NCBI GenBank assembly: GCA_963760125.1
Contig: CAVXBV010000011.1
Span: forward strand, 62,001 to 126,000
Reading direction: 5' to 3'
From: RYN-111 sp963760125
GTDB taxonomy: Bacteria > Actinomycetota > Actinomycetes > Mycobacteriales > SCTD01
DNA: 64,000 bases
Numbering within the stretch: position 1 is the stretch's first letter; each line of letters opens with the position of its first letter. The notes below the pieces were generated by a model. The model worked only from the letters and a program-made list of their open reading frames with translations, was not told where the DNA came from and did no database searches. This document shows, in pieces, positions 43,433 through 52,732 of the stretch. A program made the translations under genes and the position numbers.

Positions 43433-44551
43433 ATGGGTTCCGTCCGTGTAGCCATCGTCGGCGTCGGCAACTGCGCCGCGTCGCTCGTCCAGGGCGTCGA
43501 GTACTACCGCGACGCCGACCCGCAGGGCCGCGTGCCCGGCCTCATGCACGTCGAGCTCGGCGGGTACCACGTCCGCGACGTCGAGTTCGTCGCCGCGTTC
43601 GACGTCGACGCCAAGAAGGTCGGCTTCGACCTGTCGGAGGCGATCTTCAACTCCGAGAACAACACCATCAAGATCGCCGACGTCCCCCCGATGGACGTCA
43701 CCGTCCAGCGCGGTGTGACTCTCGACGGTCTCGGCAAGTACTACCGCGAGACCATCGAGGAGAGCGACGCCGAGGCCGTGGACGTCGTCCAGGCCCTCAA
43801 GGACGCCAAGGTCGACGTCCTCGTCTGCTACCTGCCCGTCGGTTCGGAGCAGGCCGCGAAGTTCTACGCGCAGTGCGCCATCGACGCCAAGGTCGGCTTC
43901 GTCAACGCCCTGCCGGTCTTCATCGCCGGTACGCCGGAGTGGGCCCAGAAGTTCGTCGACGCCGGTGTCCCGATCGTCGGCGACGACATCAAGAGCCAGG
44001 TCGGCGCGACCATCACGCACCGCGTCATGGCGAAGCTGTTCGAGGACCGCGGCGTGGTGCTGGACCGCACCTACCAGCTCAACGTCGGCGGAAACATGGA
44101 CTTCAAGAACATGCTCGAGCGTGACCGCCTGGAGTCCAAGAAGATCAGCAAGACGCAGGCCGTGACCTCCAACCTGGAGCACGAGCTCGGCGCCCGCAAC
44201 GTGCACATCGGCCCGTCGGACTACGTCCAGTGGCTCGACGACCGCAAGTGGGCGTACGTCCGCCTCGAGGGCCGCGCCTTCGGTGACGTCCCGCTCAACC
44301 TCGAGTACAAGCTCGAGGTCTGGGACAGCCCGAACAGCGCCGGCGTCATCATCGACGCGCTGCGTTGCGCCAAGATCGCCATGGACCGCGGCGAGGGCGG
44401 CCCGGTGCACCCGGCCAGCACCTACTTCATGAAGTCCCCGCCGAAGCAGGTCCGCGACGACATCGCCAAGGACCAGCTCGAGGCGTGGATCGACGGCAAG
44501 GACCTCGGCCAGTTCGTCACCGACGCCGCCGAGAGCGCGACGTCCCGCTAG
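43433..44551 (+). CDS. ino1: Inositol-1-phosphate synthase
   Basis: A 372-residue NAD-dependent myo-inositol-3-phosphate synthase, cyclising glucose 6-phosphate for phosphatidylinositol, and for mycothiol where present. NAD-binding loop VAIVGVGNCAASLVQG is at the N-terminus, and VGDDIKSQVGATITHR and LNVGGNMDFKNML contain catalytic lysines of the family. ATG at 43433 follows AAGGAG; an upstream ATG at 43379 overlapping padR would add 18 polar residues and is less likely. It is controlled through the PadR operator upstream. Confidence 0.95.
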   Translation: MGSVRVAIVGVGNCAASLVQGVEYYRDADPQGRVPGLMHVELGGYHVRDVEFVAAFDVDAKKVGFDLSEAIFNSENNTIKIADVPPMDVTVQRGVTLDGLGKYYRETIEESDAEAVDVVQALKDAKVDVLVCYLPVGSEQAAKFYAQCAIDAKVGFVNALPVFIAGTPEWAQKFVDAGVPIVGDDIKSQVGATITHRVMAKLFEDRGVVLDRTYQLNVGGNMDFKNMLERDRLESKKISKTQAVTSNLEHELGARNVHIGPSDYVQWLDDRKWAYVRLEGRAFGDVPLNLEYKLEVWDSPNSAGVIIDALRCAKIAMDRGEGGPVHPASTYFMKSPPKQVRDDIAKDQLEAWIDGKDLGQFVTDAAESATSR

Positions 44552-44565
44552 TACCTGCCGCACCC

Positions 44566-44601
44566 GAGAGCCCGGTTCCCCCCAGGGGGAGCCGGGCTCT
44601 C
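44566..44601 (+). terminator. Terminator after ino1
   Basis: GAGAGCCCGG (44566-44575) pairs with CCGGGCTCTC (44592-44601), and the inner TTCCCC/GGGGA extends the stem nearly to a short loop. It follows the ino1 stop by 14 bases, with no clear T run. Confidence 0.85.
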
Positions 44602-44763
44602 CGCGCTGTCGAGGCGCCAACGGCACGCACGGCAGACGGCGCGGCAGCCGGCGACACCCAAGGCAACCGGGCAACGGATGAACATCATTGCTCCGAGCGG
44701 CGTAGTCCTTTGTAGCCATCCGGCTGAACCGGCTCCTTCCTTCGTTGCCCCTCAAGGACCCTC

Positions 44764-45681
44764 ATGCGCGCACTCCGCACGACTCTCGCTCTCGCGCTGG
44801 CGTCGACCGCCGGCGCCCTCGCCGTCGTCACCCCGGCCTACGCCGACCACGGCGGCCTCACCGTCACCGGCCTGACCCAGAACCACCGCCTGGTCACCTT
44901 CAAAGCCGCGACCCCCGGCACCCTGCTGTCGACCGTCGCGGTCACCGGCCTGGCCGACGGAGACACCCTTGAGGCCATCGACTTCCGCCCCGCCACGGGT
45001 GGCCTGTACGGCGTCAGCACCTCCGTCGCCGGCGCAAAGCTCTACCTCATCGACCCCGTTTCCGGAGCGGCCAGCCGGGTCGGCACCACCGTCTACGCCA
45101 TCGCCGGGGACGTGAGCATCGACTTCAACCCGACCGTCGACCGACTGCGCGTCGTCAGCAGCGACACCACCGACCTGCGGGTGAACCCGAACAACGGTGC
45201 CCTCGCCGCGACGGACGGCAACCTCGCCTACGCCACGGGCGACCGGTCGTTCGGCACGACGCCTGCCGTGGGCGGCGTCGCCTACCTGAACAACGACAAC
45301 GACTGCCTCAATGTCGCGCCCGCGACCAGCTGCACCAAGGCCGACGGCACCCCGGGCACCGGGACCACGCTGTTCGACATCGACGCCGCGACGAACAACC
45401 TCGTCAGCCAGGTCCCGCCGAACAGTGGCACGCTGAACACGATCGGTGCCCTCCCCGCCGCGACGAAGGCCGGCAAGACCGGCCTGGACATCTACACACG
45501 CACCACCAACGGCGTGAACTGGGCCTTCGCCTCCCTCTGGGACAAGGGGACGACCACGTTCTACGAGCTCGACCTGAGCACCGGCGGGGCCGCGGCCACG
45601 CCGCTCGGAGCCGGCAAGACCATCGGCGGCAAGCCCGCCGTGATCGACATCGCCCTCGCGACGGCGCAGTCCGGCTTCTAG
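44764..45681 (+). CDS. Secreted DUF4394-domain protein
   Basis: A 305-residue exported protein: signal peptide (residues 1-27, ending PAYADHG), then a DUF4394 domain (about 35-300). The domain starts LVTFKAATPGTLLSTVAVTGL and repeats beta-propeller-like units such as LEAIDFRPATGGLYGVS and LNNDNDCLNVAPATSC. Function of the family is unknown. It likely acts outside the cell or on the surface. The 162 bases between the ino1 terminator and the start hold its promoter but no gene. Confidence 0.88.
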   Translation: MRALRTTLALALASTAGALAVVTPAYADHGGLTVTGLTQNHRLVTFKAATPGTLLSTVAVTGLADGDTLEAIDFRPATGGLYGVSTSVAGAKLYLIDPVSGAASRVGTTVYAIAGDVSIDFNPTVDRLRVVSSDTTDLRVNPNNGALAATDGNLAYATGDRSFGTTPAVGGVAYLNNDNDCLNVAPATSCTKADGTPGTGTTLFDIDAATNNLVSQVPPNSGTLNTIGALPAATKAGKTGLDIYTRTTNGVNWAFASLWDKGTTTFYELDLSTGGAAATPLGAGKTIGGKPAVIDIALATAQSGF

Positions 45682-45694
45682 CCCCGAGCCCGCC

Positions 45695-45700
45695 TACGCT
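45695..45700 (+). promoter_or_regulatory. Putative -10 element TACGCT of leaderless MFS gene
   Basis: TACGCT lies seven bases before the ATG at 45708; no ribosome site is present in the 26-base gap after the DUF4394 gene. Confidence 0.45.
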
Positions 45701-45707
45701 CAAGGGC

Positions 45708-47021
45708 ATGGCCCGGCCGAGCACGCACACGGTCCGGGCCATGCTCGCCGTCCCGGACTTCGGGCGGCTGCTGCGGGTCCGGCTGACCGGCCAGTTCGGC
45801 GACGGGGTGTTCCAGGGCGCGTTGTTCGGCGCCGCCTTCTTCAACCCCGAGAAGGCCACGAGTGCAGCCGCAGCGGCCGCCGCCTTCGCCACGCTGCTGC
45901 TGCCGTACTCCGTCGTCGGACCGTTCGCGGGCGTCCTGCTGGACCGGTGGAGCCGGCAGCGGGTGCTGCAGGTCGCCAACGTGCTGCGCGCCGTGCTCGT
46001 GGTCGGGCTCGCGGTGGTGCTGGGCGCCACCGGGGCGACGAGTCCCGGCACCATCGGCTTGGCGCTGCTGACGATCTCGCTCAACCGGTTCGTGCTGTCA
46101 GGGCTGTCGGCGTCGCTGCCGCAGGTCGTCGAGGCGCGCCTGCTGGTGACCGCCAACTCCTTCACCACGACCCTCGGCGGCGCGGCGGGAGCGGTCGGCG
46201 GGTTCACCGCGGTCGGGCTGCGCGCGCTGGTCGGGGGCGACGACGCCGGCGCCGAACGGATCGCCCTCGTCGCGGCGCTGGTGTACCTCGGCGCGGCAGC
46301 GCTGGCCGCGCGCATCGAGCGGCAGCGGCTCGGACCGGTCACCGCCGTCGCGCCGGAGCCGCTGCGCCACGCAGTGCGGACCGTCGCGCGCGGGCTGCTG
46401 GCCGGCGCCCACCACGTGCGGGAACGGCCACCGGCAGCCCGGGCGCTCACCGCGATCACGGCGCACCGCTTCTTCAGCGGACTGCTGTTCGTCTCCGTCC
46501 TGCTGCTCTACACCGAGCAGGGGTGGGTGCACCGCGGCCTCGCTGGGCTCGGGCAGGTCCTCACCGTCGGGATCCTCGGCGGGCTGCTCGCGGCGCTGAT
46601 CACCCCGCGGGTCACCCGCCGCATCGGCACCGGCCGGTGGATCGTCACGGTCCTTGCCACCGCGGGCGTCGTGACCGGGGTGCTCTTCCCGCCGTACACC
46701 CATGCCTCACTGCTCATCGCCGGCTTCGGGCTCGGGTTCACCGCGCAGGCCGCGAAGATCTGCGTCGACACGATCGTGCAGGAGTCGGTCGAGGACGCCT
46801 ACCGCGGGCGGGTGTTCTCCTTGTACGACACGGCGTTCAACGTCAGCTTCGTCGCCGCGGCCGGCCTCGCCGCGCTGTTGGTGCCCGACGACGGGCGGAG
46901 CCTGCTCGTCGTGGGGATCGTCAGCAGCGGCTACCTGCTGACGTCTGTGCTGTACGGCGTGCTCGTGCTGCGCAGGGAAGGCGACGAGGCTCCCGAGCCG
47001 GTGAGCCTCAGCCGACCCTGA
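45708..47021 (+). CDS. MFS transporter
   Basis: A 437-residue inner-membrane protein with 12 hydrophobic segments. A motif A-like segment FAGVLLDRWSRQRVLQ lies between helices 2 and 3, and the second half repeats the fold with a similar LLAALITPRVTRRIGTGRW. It belongs to the single-polypeptide efflux families; substrate unknown. Its last 14 bases overlap the end of the convergent FecR-domain gene. Confidence 0.87.
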   Translation: MARPSTHTVRAMLAVPDFGRLLRVRLTGQFGDGVFQGALFGAAFFNPEKATSAAAAAAAFATLLLPYSVVGPFAGVLLDRWSRQRVLQVANVLRAVLVVGLAVVLGATGATSPGTIGLALLTISLNRFVLSGLSASLPQVVEARLLVTANSFTTTLGGAAGAVGGFTAVGLRALVGGDDAGAERIALVAALVYLGAAALAARIERQRLGPVTAVAPEPLRHAVRTVARGLLAGAHHVRERPPAARALTAITAHRFFSGLLFVSVLLLYTEQGWVHRGLAGLGQVLTVGILGGLLAALITPRVTRRIGTGRWIVTVLATAGVVTGVLFPPYTHASLLIAGFGLGFTAQAAKICVDTIVQESVEDAYRGRVFSLYDTAFNVSFVAAAGLAALLVPDDGRSLLVVGIVSSGYLLTSVLYGVLVLRREGDEAPEPVSLSRP

Positions 47022-48336
47022 GCGGACCGACCTGGAGCAGCGGAGTCGGGGTCGCGACAGGCCCCTGCACCGGAGCCTGAAGGGGAACCAGGGGCAGCGG
47101 GCCGAGGGTCGGGATCGGGTCGGGGAGCAGGTCGTTGATGAGGGTCACCACCTGCTGCACCGGGCCCGGGGTCGCAGAAGGCGGTCGCGGACTGGTGCTG
47201 CTGGTCGGCGTCGGCGTCGGGCTGGCGGGCCGGCTGGGGGTGGGCGAGGGAGACCCACTGGGCTGGACGGTGCCTGGGAGACCCGGCAGCCCGGGGAGGC
47301 CAGCACCGCCAGGGGTGGAGCCGTCCGGGCCGGCGAGCAGGCCCCCGCCACCGGCGCCGGGAGCCAGGGAGACGGACAGGCGCCCGCTCACGTCCGTGAC
47401 GCTGGCGCGCACGATCGCGGCGACCACGCCCCAGGAGCCGCCACTGCTGCGGCCGTCGCGCACGGTCACCAGGTTGGTCGTGGGGGCGGCGGCGCGACCG
47501 GCCTCGGCCAGCGCCAGCGAGAGGGCCCGCTCGCCCTGGTCCGCGGCGGCGGTCGGGTCGGTGATGCCAGCGATGAGGTCGCGGCGCGCGGCGGCGAGCA
47601 CCACGGTGCCCTGACTGCCGCGCAGCCCCTGGGCGAACCCGATGAGGTCGTCGTCGGCCGCCGTCAGGTCAGCGGCGAGGCGCTGCTCCCACGGGTCCTT
47701 GCGCAGCGCCAGGGCCGTGGGTGCGGACGGGACGGTGCCGTACTGCGCCGTCACCTGGTAGAGCGCGCGCACGGCCGTCGCGGCCTGCCGGCCCACGGGG
47801 GAGACGGTGGTCGTCCCGCGGAACGCCGCCACGCGCAGCACTGGACCCCGCTCGATGCGGGCGAGACCCCCGGCCGGGGTGGCGACGGTGTCGCCGTCGA
47901 TCGTGACCGTCAGGCGGGCGCCGTCGCGGCTGTCGACCATCACCTGTCCGCGGTCGAGGGTCTGCCGCACGCCGTCGGTGACACCCACGGTGGACAGCGC
48001 ACCGACGTACACGTCCCGGCCGGCCGCGGTCAGCCGGGCGCCGCCGTCCGGACCGGTGCGGACCACGGCGCCGCGGGGGAGGGTCTCCCCCAGGCGCGCG
48101 GAGTGCTCCGTGCCGTCGGGGAGGGCCACGACCGCGCGGGTCACCGAGGTCACGACGGTGTCGGCGGACGCCGGGTCGGTGAGGCCCCCGACGAGCGTGA
48201 CGGCGGCCGCGGTGACGACGGCGAGCCCGGCGGCGAGCACGCCCTGCCAGGGCTGCCACTGCCACGGTTCCTTCCGCGGTGCCTGCCGCGGTGCCTGCCG
48301 CGGTGCCCCGCCTGCCGTGCCCGAGTTGTCCGTCAC
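47008..48336 (-). CDS. FecR-domain membrane protein with Pro/Ser-rich tail
   Basis: A 442-residue protein. The N-terminus (1-33) is polar with a short repeat (APRQAPRKE), then one membrane helix (GVLAAGLAVVTAAAVTLVGG), so the rest is likely extracellular. A FecR domain covers about residues 60-180 (LPRGAVVRTGPDGGARLTAAG, GQVMVDSRDGARL). A helical middle part and a Gly/Pro/Ser-rich tail (about 330-410) follow. FecR domains bind partners in signal transfer, but no FecI sigma factor is next to it. GTG at 48336 is chosen over ATG 48378 because GGGGAC precedes it. Confidence 0.78.
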   Translation of the reverse strand: MTDNSGTAGGAPRQAPRQAPRKEPWQWQPWQGVLAAGLAVVTAAAVTLVGGLTDPASADTVVTSVTRAVVALPDGTEHSARLGETLPRGAVVRTGPDGGARLTAAGRDVYVGALSTVGVTDGVRQTLDRGQVMVDSRDGARLTVTIDGDTVATPAGGLARIERGPVLRVAAFRGTTTVSPVGRQAATAVRALYQVTAQYGTVPSAPTALALRKDPWEQRLAADLTAADDDLIGFAQGLRGSQGTVVLAAARRDLIAGITDPTAAADQGERALSLALAEAGRAAAPTTNLVTVRDGRSSGGSWGVVAAIVRASVTDVSGRLSVSLAPGAGGGGLLAGPDGSTPGGAGLPGLPGLPGTVQPSGSPSPTPSRPASPTPTPTSSTSPRPPSATPGPVQQVVTLINDLLPDPIPTLGPLPLVPLQAPVQGPVATPTPLLQVGPLRVG

Positions 48337-48400
48337 GTCCCCATCATCGGCGCTGGGTGGCCACCAGACCATGGTCACAAAGGACTAGTTCGGCGTGTCG

Positions 48401-48480
48401 CCCACCCATGATCATCGGAATGCCCGACCACACGATGAGGCAGGAATCTGCGTACGCCGGCTCCGATGATCAGGGGCGGG
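48401..48480. repeat. Long imperfect hairpin between cca and FecR-domain gene
   Basis: CCCACCCATGATCATCGGA (48401-48419) is complementary to TCCGATGATCAGGGGCGGG (48462-48480) with two mismatches; the central ten bases are perfect. The 42-base loop is unremarkable. It lies 31 bases after the cca stop and upstream of the FecR gene on the same strand. It may be a terminator, a processed repeat or a regulator site. No gene occurs in the 174-base gap. Confidence 0.7.
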
Positions 48481-48510
48481 CCGGGACGACAGGGAGCGGC
48501 GGGCTTGGCG

Positions 48511-49942
48511 CTACTCCGGCGTGGCAGCGTGCCAACGGCGCAGCTCGGCGACCGCGTCGTCGTGGGGCAGGGGCCCGCGCTCCATGCGCACCGCCAGCAG
48601 GTGCTTGTAGGCCTTGCCGACGCGCGGGCCGGGCGGCAGGTCGAGCAGCGCCATGATCGCCGTGCCGTCCAGGTCCGGCCGGATCGCCTTGAGCTCCTCC
48701 TGCTCGGCGAGGGCCGCAATCCGCGCCTCGAGGTCGTCGTACGCGCTGGACAGGCGCTCGGCCCGCCGACGGTTGCGCGTCGTGCAGTCCGAGCGGGTGA
48801 GCCGGTGCAGCCGCTCGAGCTGCTCGCCGGCGTCGACGACGTAGCGGCGCACCGCAGAGTCGGTCCAGGGGGACGTGCCGGGTTGGCCGTAGCCGTGGAA
48901 GCGCAGGTGCATCTCGGTGAGCAGGAATACCGCCTCCACGACCTCCTTGCCGAAGGTCAGCGCCTTGAGCCGCTTGCGGGCGAGGTGGGCGCCCTTGACC
49001 TCGTGGTGGTGGAACGACACGCCGCCGCCCGGCTCGAGCCGGCGGGTCGCCGGCTTGCCGATGTCGTGCAGCAGCGCCGCGAGCCGCAGCACGAGATCAG
49101 GGCCGTCGGTCTCGAGCGCGATCGCCCGCTCGAGGACCTGCAGGGTGTGCTCGTAGACGTCCTTGTGCTGGTGGTGCTCGTCGATCTCCAGCTGGAGCGC
49201 CGGGAGCTCCGGCAGGACGTACGCCGCGAGGCCGGTGTCGACGAGCAGCGTCAGCCCGGCCCGGGGGTGCGCGCCGAGGACCAGCTTCTCCAGCTCGCCA
49301 CGCACCCGTTCGGCGCTGACGATCTGGATGCGGGAGGCCCGGTCGGTCATCGCCGCGACCACGTCGGGGGCCACGGTGAAGCCGAGCTGGGCGGCGAAGC
49401 GGGCAGCCCGCAGCATCCGCAGCGGGTCGTCGTCGAACGAGTCCTCCGGCCGACCGGGGGTGCGGATGACACCGAGCGCGAGGTCCGCCATCCCGCCGTA
49501 CAGGTCGACGAAGGCGTCCGGGCGCCTGCCAGTGCGGGAGGGCGAGGGCCATCGCGTTCATCGCGAAGTCCCGCCGGACCAGGTCCTCCTGCAGCGACGT
49601 GCCGAAGACGACGGCCGGCTTGCGGGAGCCCGGCTCGTACGCCTCCGACCGGTAGGTCGTGATCTCGATGCGCGAGCCCTTCTTCTGCAGCCCGACCGTC
49701 CCGAACGCGATGCCGGCGTCCCACGTCGTGTCAGCCCAGCCCTCGACGACCGCGAGGATCTGGTCCGGGGTCGCCTCGGTGGTCAGGTCGAGGTCGTCGC
49801 CGAGCCGCCCGAGCAGCGCGTCCCGGACCGAACCCCCGACCAGGTGCACCGTGTGCCCCGCGTCGGCGAACCGGGTACCGAGCTCCACGAGCAGCGGCGC
49901 GCCGGCGGACCAGCTCGCGCGCGGCGTTCCCCAGGTGGTCAT
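48511..49942 (-). pseudogene. cca: tRNA CCA-nucleotidyltransferase gene with one-base frameshift
   Basis: One gene in two frames. From ATG 49942 the first frame encodes the nucleotidyltransferase head: HLVGGSVRDALLGR, DDLDLTTEATP and EDLVRRDFAMNAMAL. It leaves frame after HWQAP near 49520, and the other frame continues AFVDLYGGMADLALGVIRTP, DDDPLRMLRAARFAAQLGF, the HD motif LLHDIGKP and the C-terminal body to 48511. Deleting one base of the G/C run at 49518-49522 restores one protein of about 476 residues. The enzyme adds or repairs the CCA end of tRNA and is normally needed for growth, so the shift is probably a sequence error. Confidence 0.88.
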
Positions 49943-50002
49943 CAGGGGAGGGGGACTCAGGCACGGGGGCACAGCGTAGGCGGCGGACCAGCCCCTCGGG
50001 CC

Positions 50003-50008
50003 TACGCT
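50003..50008 (+). promoter_or_regulatory. Putative -10 element TACGCT of leaderless Nudix gene
   Basis: TACGCT lies six bases before the ATG at 50015 in the 72-base divergent gap to cca; no ribosome site is seen. Confidence 0.5.
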
Positions 50009-50014
50009 GGGCCG

Positions 50015-50509
50015 ATGCCCCCGGTCCCGCACCCGCCGCCGCGCCCCGCGCGCGAGCGGTCGATGCGCCGGGTGGACGAGACGAGCGCCGGCGGACTGGT
50101 CCTGGACCGTCGCGGGCCGGACGCCCGAGGCGCGCTGATCGGGCGGCTGGACCGCCGCGGCCGGCTGCTCTGGTCGCTGCCCAAGGGCCACCTGGAAGCG
50201 GGCGAGACCGACGTGCAGGCCGCGGTCCGCGAGGTGCACGAGGAGACCGGCATCCTCGGGCAGGTGATCGGCAAGCTCGGGGTCATCGACTTCTGGTTCG
50301 TCGCCGAGGGCCGCCGGGTGCACAAGACCGTGCACCACTTCCTGCTGCTCGCCGCCGACCCCGTGAACGGCCTCGTCCTCTCGGACGAGGACGTCGAGGT
50401 CAGCGAGGTGGCCTGGGTGCCGCTGCCGGACCTGGCCGGCCGGCTGGCCTACGCCGACGAGCGCCGCCTGCTGGAGAAGGTGCCTGACCTGCTGGCCGAC
50501 ACCGCGTGA
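50015..50509 (+). CDS. Nudix hydrolase
   Basis: A 164-residue Nudix enzyme with an intact box spanning residues 58-80: G-H-L-E-A-G-E then REVHEETGI, in which the REVHEE residues bind magnesium. It sits in the place of the MutT4-like gene next to cca in the conserved actinobacterial block and may clean oxidised or dinucleotide substrates. The first 16 residues are proline-rich; a later ATG (residue 17) is an alternative start. Its stop overlaps the GTG of the next gene. Confidence 0.92.
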   Translation: MPPVPHPPPRPARERSMRRVDETSAGGLVLDRRGPDARGALIGRLDRRGRLLWSLPKGHLEAGETDVQAAVREVHEETGILGQVIGKLGVIDFWFVAEGRRVHKTVHHFLLLAADPVNGLVLSDEDVEVSEVAWVPLPDLAGRLAYADERRLLEKVPDLLADTA

Positions 50510-52728
50510 AGCGCGGTCGGCTGCTCGGCGCCCTCGCCCTCACGGGGATCGCGATCCTCAGCGCGCCCGCGCACGCCGACGACCCGACCCCGGCACCGAC
50601 CGCCCAGCCGCCCGAGGCTCCGCTGAGCATCACCGTGGCCGACCTGCGTCCCCGCGCCCCGCGCCCCGGCGACGCGCTCGAGGTCCTCGGTACGGTCCGC
50701 AACGTGGGGAACACCCCCGTCACCTCGATCAGCCTGCGCCTGCGCGTCGGCGCCCGGATCGGCAGTCGCGGAGGGCTGCACGAGGCCGACACCGACCGGC
50801 CGTTCACCAGCACCAAGGTGACCCTCCGTCTGCCCGACGAGCTCGCGCCGGGTCGGGCCGCCCGCTTCGACCTCCGGACCACCGTCGATGCGCTCGGACT
50901 CGGGCAGCTGGGGGTCTACCCGCTGGACCTCGAGGCCCGCGGCAACGCCGGCGACGGCACCCAGCAGCTGGGGCTGGTCCCCACCTGGCTCCCCTGGTTC
51001 GGGACCGACCCGGTCAAGCCCACCAGGGTCGCGGTGGCCTGGCCGCTGGTCGACGAGCCGCGGCAGCAGGTCGACGGGCGGTTCCGCGACGACAGCCTGG
51101 CGACGGCGCTCTCCAGCCGCGGTCGCCTCGGACGGCTGGCCGCGGCGGGCCTCGCCGCCACCACCCCGGACTGCGGGGCCCCGGCGCACGGACCGGGCGA
51201 CCTGGTGACGCCGGCGCCCACCCGCTGCGAGCCGGTGCCGGTGACCTTCGCGGTCGATCCCGACCTGCTCGGGGCGGCGACGGTGATGACGACGCCCTAC
51301 ACGCTGGCAGACGGCACCAAGGGCACGGGTGGCGCGGCGGCCCGTGGGTGGCTCGACCTGCTCGCGCAGCCGGCGCTCCAGGACGTCCTTGCGCTGCCCT
51401 TCGCCGATCCCGACGTCTCGGCACTGGCCGGCCAGCCGGGCGCAGGGTTCGACAAGGACCTGAGCCGCGCGAGCCTGCTCGGCACCACGGAGGTCCGCGG
51501 CACCCTGGACCGCGAACCGGTGAGCTCGCTGGCGTGGCCGCCGACCGGTCCGGTGACCCAGGACGGTCTCGACAACCTGGCGCGCACCGGCGCGCGGGCC
51601 TTCGTGCTCGACCCGTCGGCGTACGGCGAGCCCGACAACGACCCGTACCCGACGCCGGTCGCGCGCACCCAGCTGCCGCCCTCGTCCGTCGGTACGGCGC
51701 TCACCGGCCTGGTCACCGACCCCTACCTGTCCGACCTCGTGGCCGGCGCCCTCTCCGGCGAGGTGGGGCCGCGGCTGGCCGAGCAGCGGTTCCTGGTCGA
51801 GACCGCGATGATCGCCGCCGAGAACCCGAACGTCCAGCGCACGCTGGTCCTCGCTCCCGACCGTCGCGGGGACGTGGTGGCCGGCGCCGCCGTGCAGTCC
51901 CTGCGCGACCTCGGCCGCGTGCCGTGGTTGTGTCCCGTGCGGCTCGCTGCGGTGGCCGCAGGCAGCGAACAGTGCGTCGGCGCCGACGCCCCGACTGAGG
52001 CGCCTCCCGTGGGGGACCGCGGGTCGCTGAGCACCAGCCGGCCCGCCGGTCTCAGCGACAGCTACCTCGCCCCGATCGGCGACGACCGCGCCGTTGCCGA
52101 CCAGCTCACCGACGCCGTGCTCTCCGACGCCCCCGCAGCCCAGGAGGACGTGGCCCGCATCACCGGCCAGCTGCGGCGTGCCCTGGCCCGCGCCGAGTCG
52201 AGCGCCTGGCGTGACGACGCCCGGACCGGCGAGCAGCAGGCTCGTCTGCTCCACCGCCACCTCACCGACCTCGTCGGCCGGGTCACCCTGTACGGCGGGC
52301 AGGTGCTGCTCACCAGCGCGACCGGCCGCTTGCAGGCGAGCCTGGAGAACCGGCTCGACGTGCCCATCAGGGTCCGGGTCCAGTTCGACGACGGCGGACC
52401 GGCCATCGAGCCGACGTCCACCGGTCTGCTCGACGTCAGCCCCGGCAACGCCGTCCCGGCCGTCGTCACGGTGACGTCCCGCAAGTCGGGCCAGTACGTC
52501 GTGAACGCCGTCGTCCTGGACCGGCGAGGCACGCCGTTCCCCGCACCGGGAGCGCAGGGCACGGCGACGCGCGCGGCGCAGGTCGTCGTGCGCTCGACCG
52601 GGTACGGCCGCACCGCACTCGCGGTGACGCTCGGCGGGGCGAGCGTGCTGTTCCTCGCCGCCGGCGTGCGCCTCGTGCGGCGCGCCAGGGGCGTGCGGCG
52701 CAAGGGCACCACCGAGGCCGCCTGGTGA
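50506..52728 (+). CDS. DUF6049-family exported envelope protein
   Basis: A 740-residue protein, counterpart of the large membrane protein always found between the Nudix and murJ genes in actinobacteria. Signal peptide about 1-25 (ending APAHADD). A first domain with an NVGNTPVTSISLRLRV stretch looks like an immunoglobulin-type beta sandwich, followed by long mixed regions and a late beta-rich domain (about 590-690). One C-terminal membrane helix (ALAVTLGGASVLFLAAGV) is followed by a basic tail. Its function is unknown, but linkage to murJ suggests peptidoglycan export or its control. GTGA overlap with the Nudix gene couples translation. Confidence 0.88.
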   Translation: MKRGRLLGALALTGIAILSAPAHADDPTPAPTAQPPEAPLSITVADLRPRAPRPGDALEVLGTVRNVGNTPVTSISLRLRVGARIGSRGGLHEADTDRPFTSTKVTLRLPDELAPGRAARFDLRTTVDALGLGQLGVYPLDLEARGNAGDGTQQLGLVPTWLPWFGTDPVKPTRVAVAWPLVDEPRQQVDGRFRDDSLATALSSRGRLGRLAAAGLAATTPDCGAPAHGPGDLVTPAPTRCEPVPVTFAVDPDLLGAATVMTTPYTLADGTKGTGGAAARGWLDLLAQPALQDVLALPFADPDVSALAGQPGAGFDKDLSRASLLGTTEVRGTLDREPVSSLAWPPTGPVTQDGLDNLARTGARAFVLDPSAYGEPDNDPYPTPVARTQLPPSSVGTALTGLVTDPYLSDLVAGALSGEVGPRLAEQRFLVETAMIAAENPNVQRTLVLAPDRRGDVVAGAAVQSLRDLGRVPWLCPVRLAAVAAGSEQCVGADAPTEAPPVGDRGSLSTSRPAGLSDSYLAPIGDDRAVADQLTDAVLSDAPAAQEDVARITGQLRRALARAESSAWRDDARTGEQQARLLHRHLTDLVGRVTLYGGQVLLTSATGRLQASLENRLDVPIRVRVQFDDGGPAIEPTSTGLLDVSPGNAVPAVVTVTSRKSGQYVVNAVVLDRRGTPFPAPGAQGTATRAAQVVVRSTGYGRTALAVTLGGASVLFLAAGVRLVRRARGVRRKGTTEAAW

Positions 52729-52732
52729 CCCG

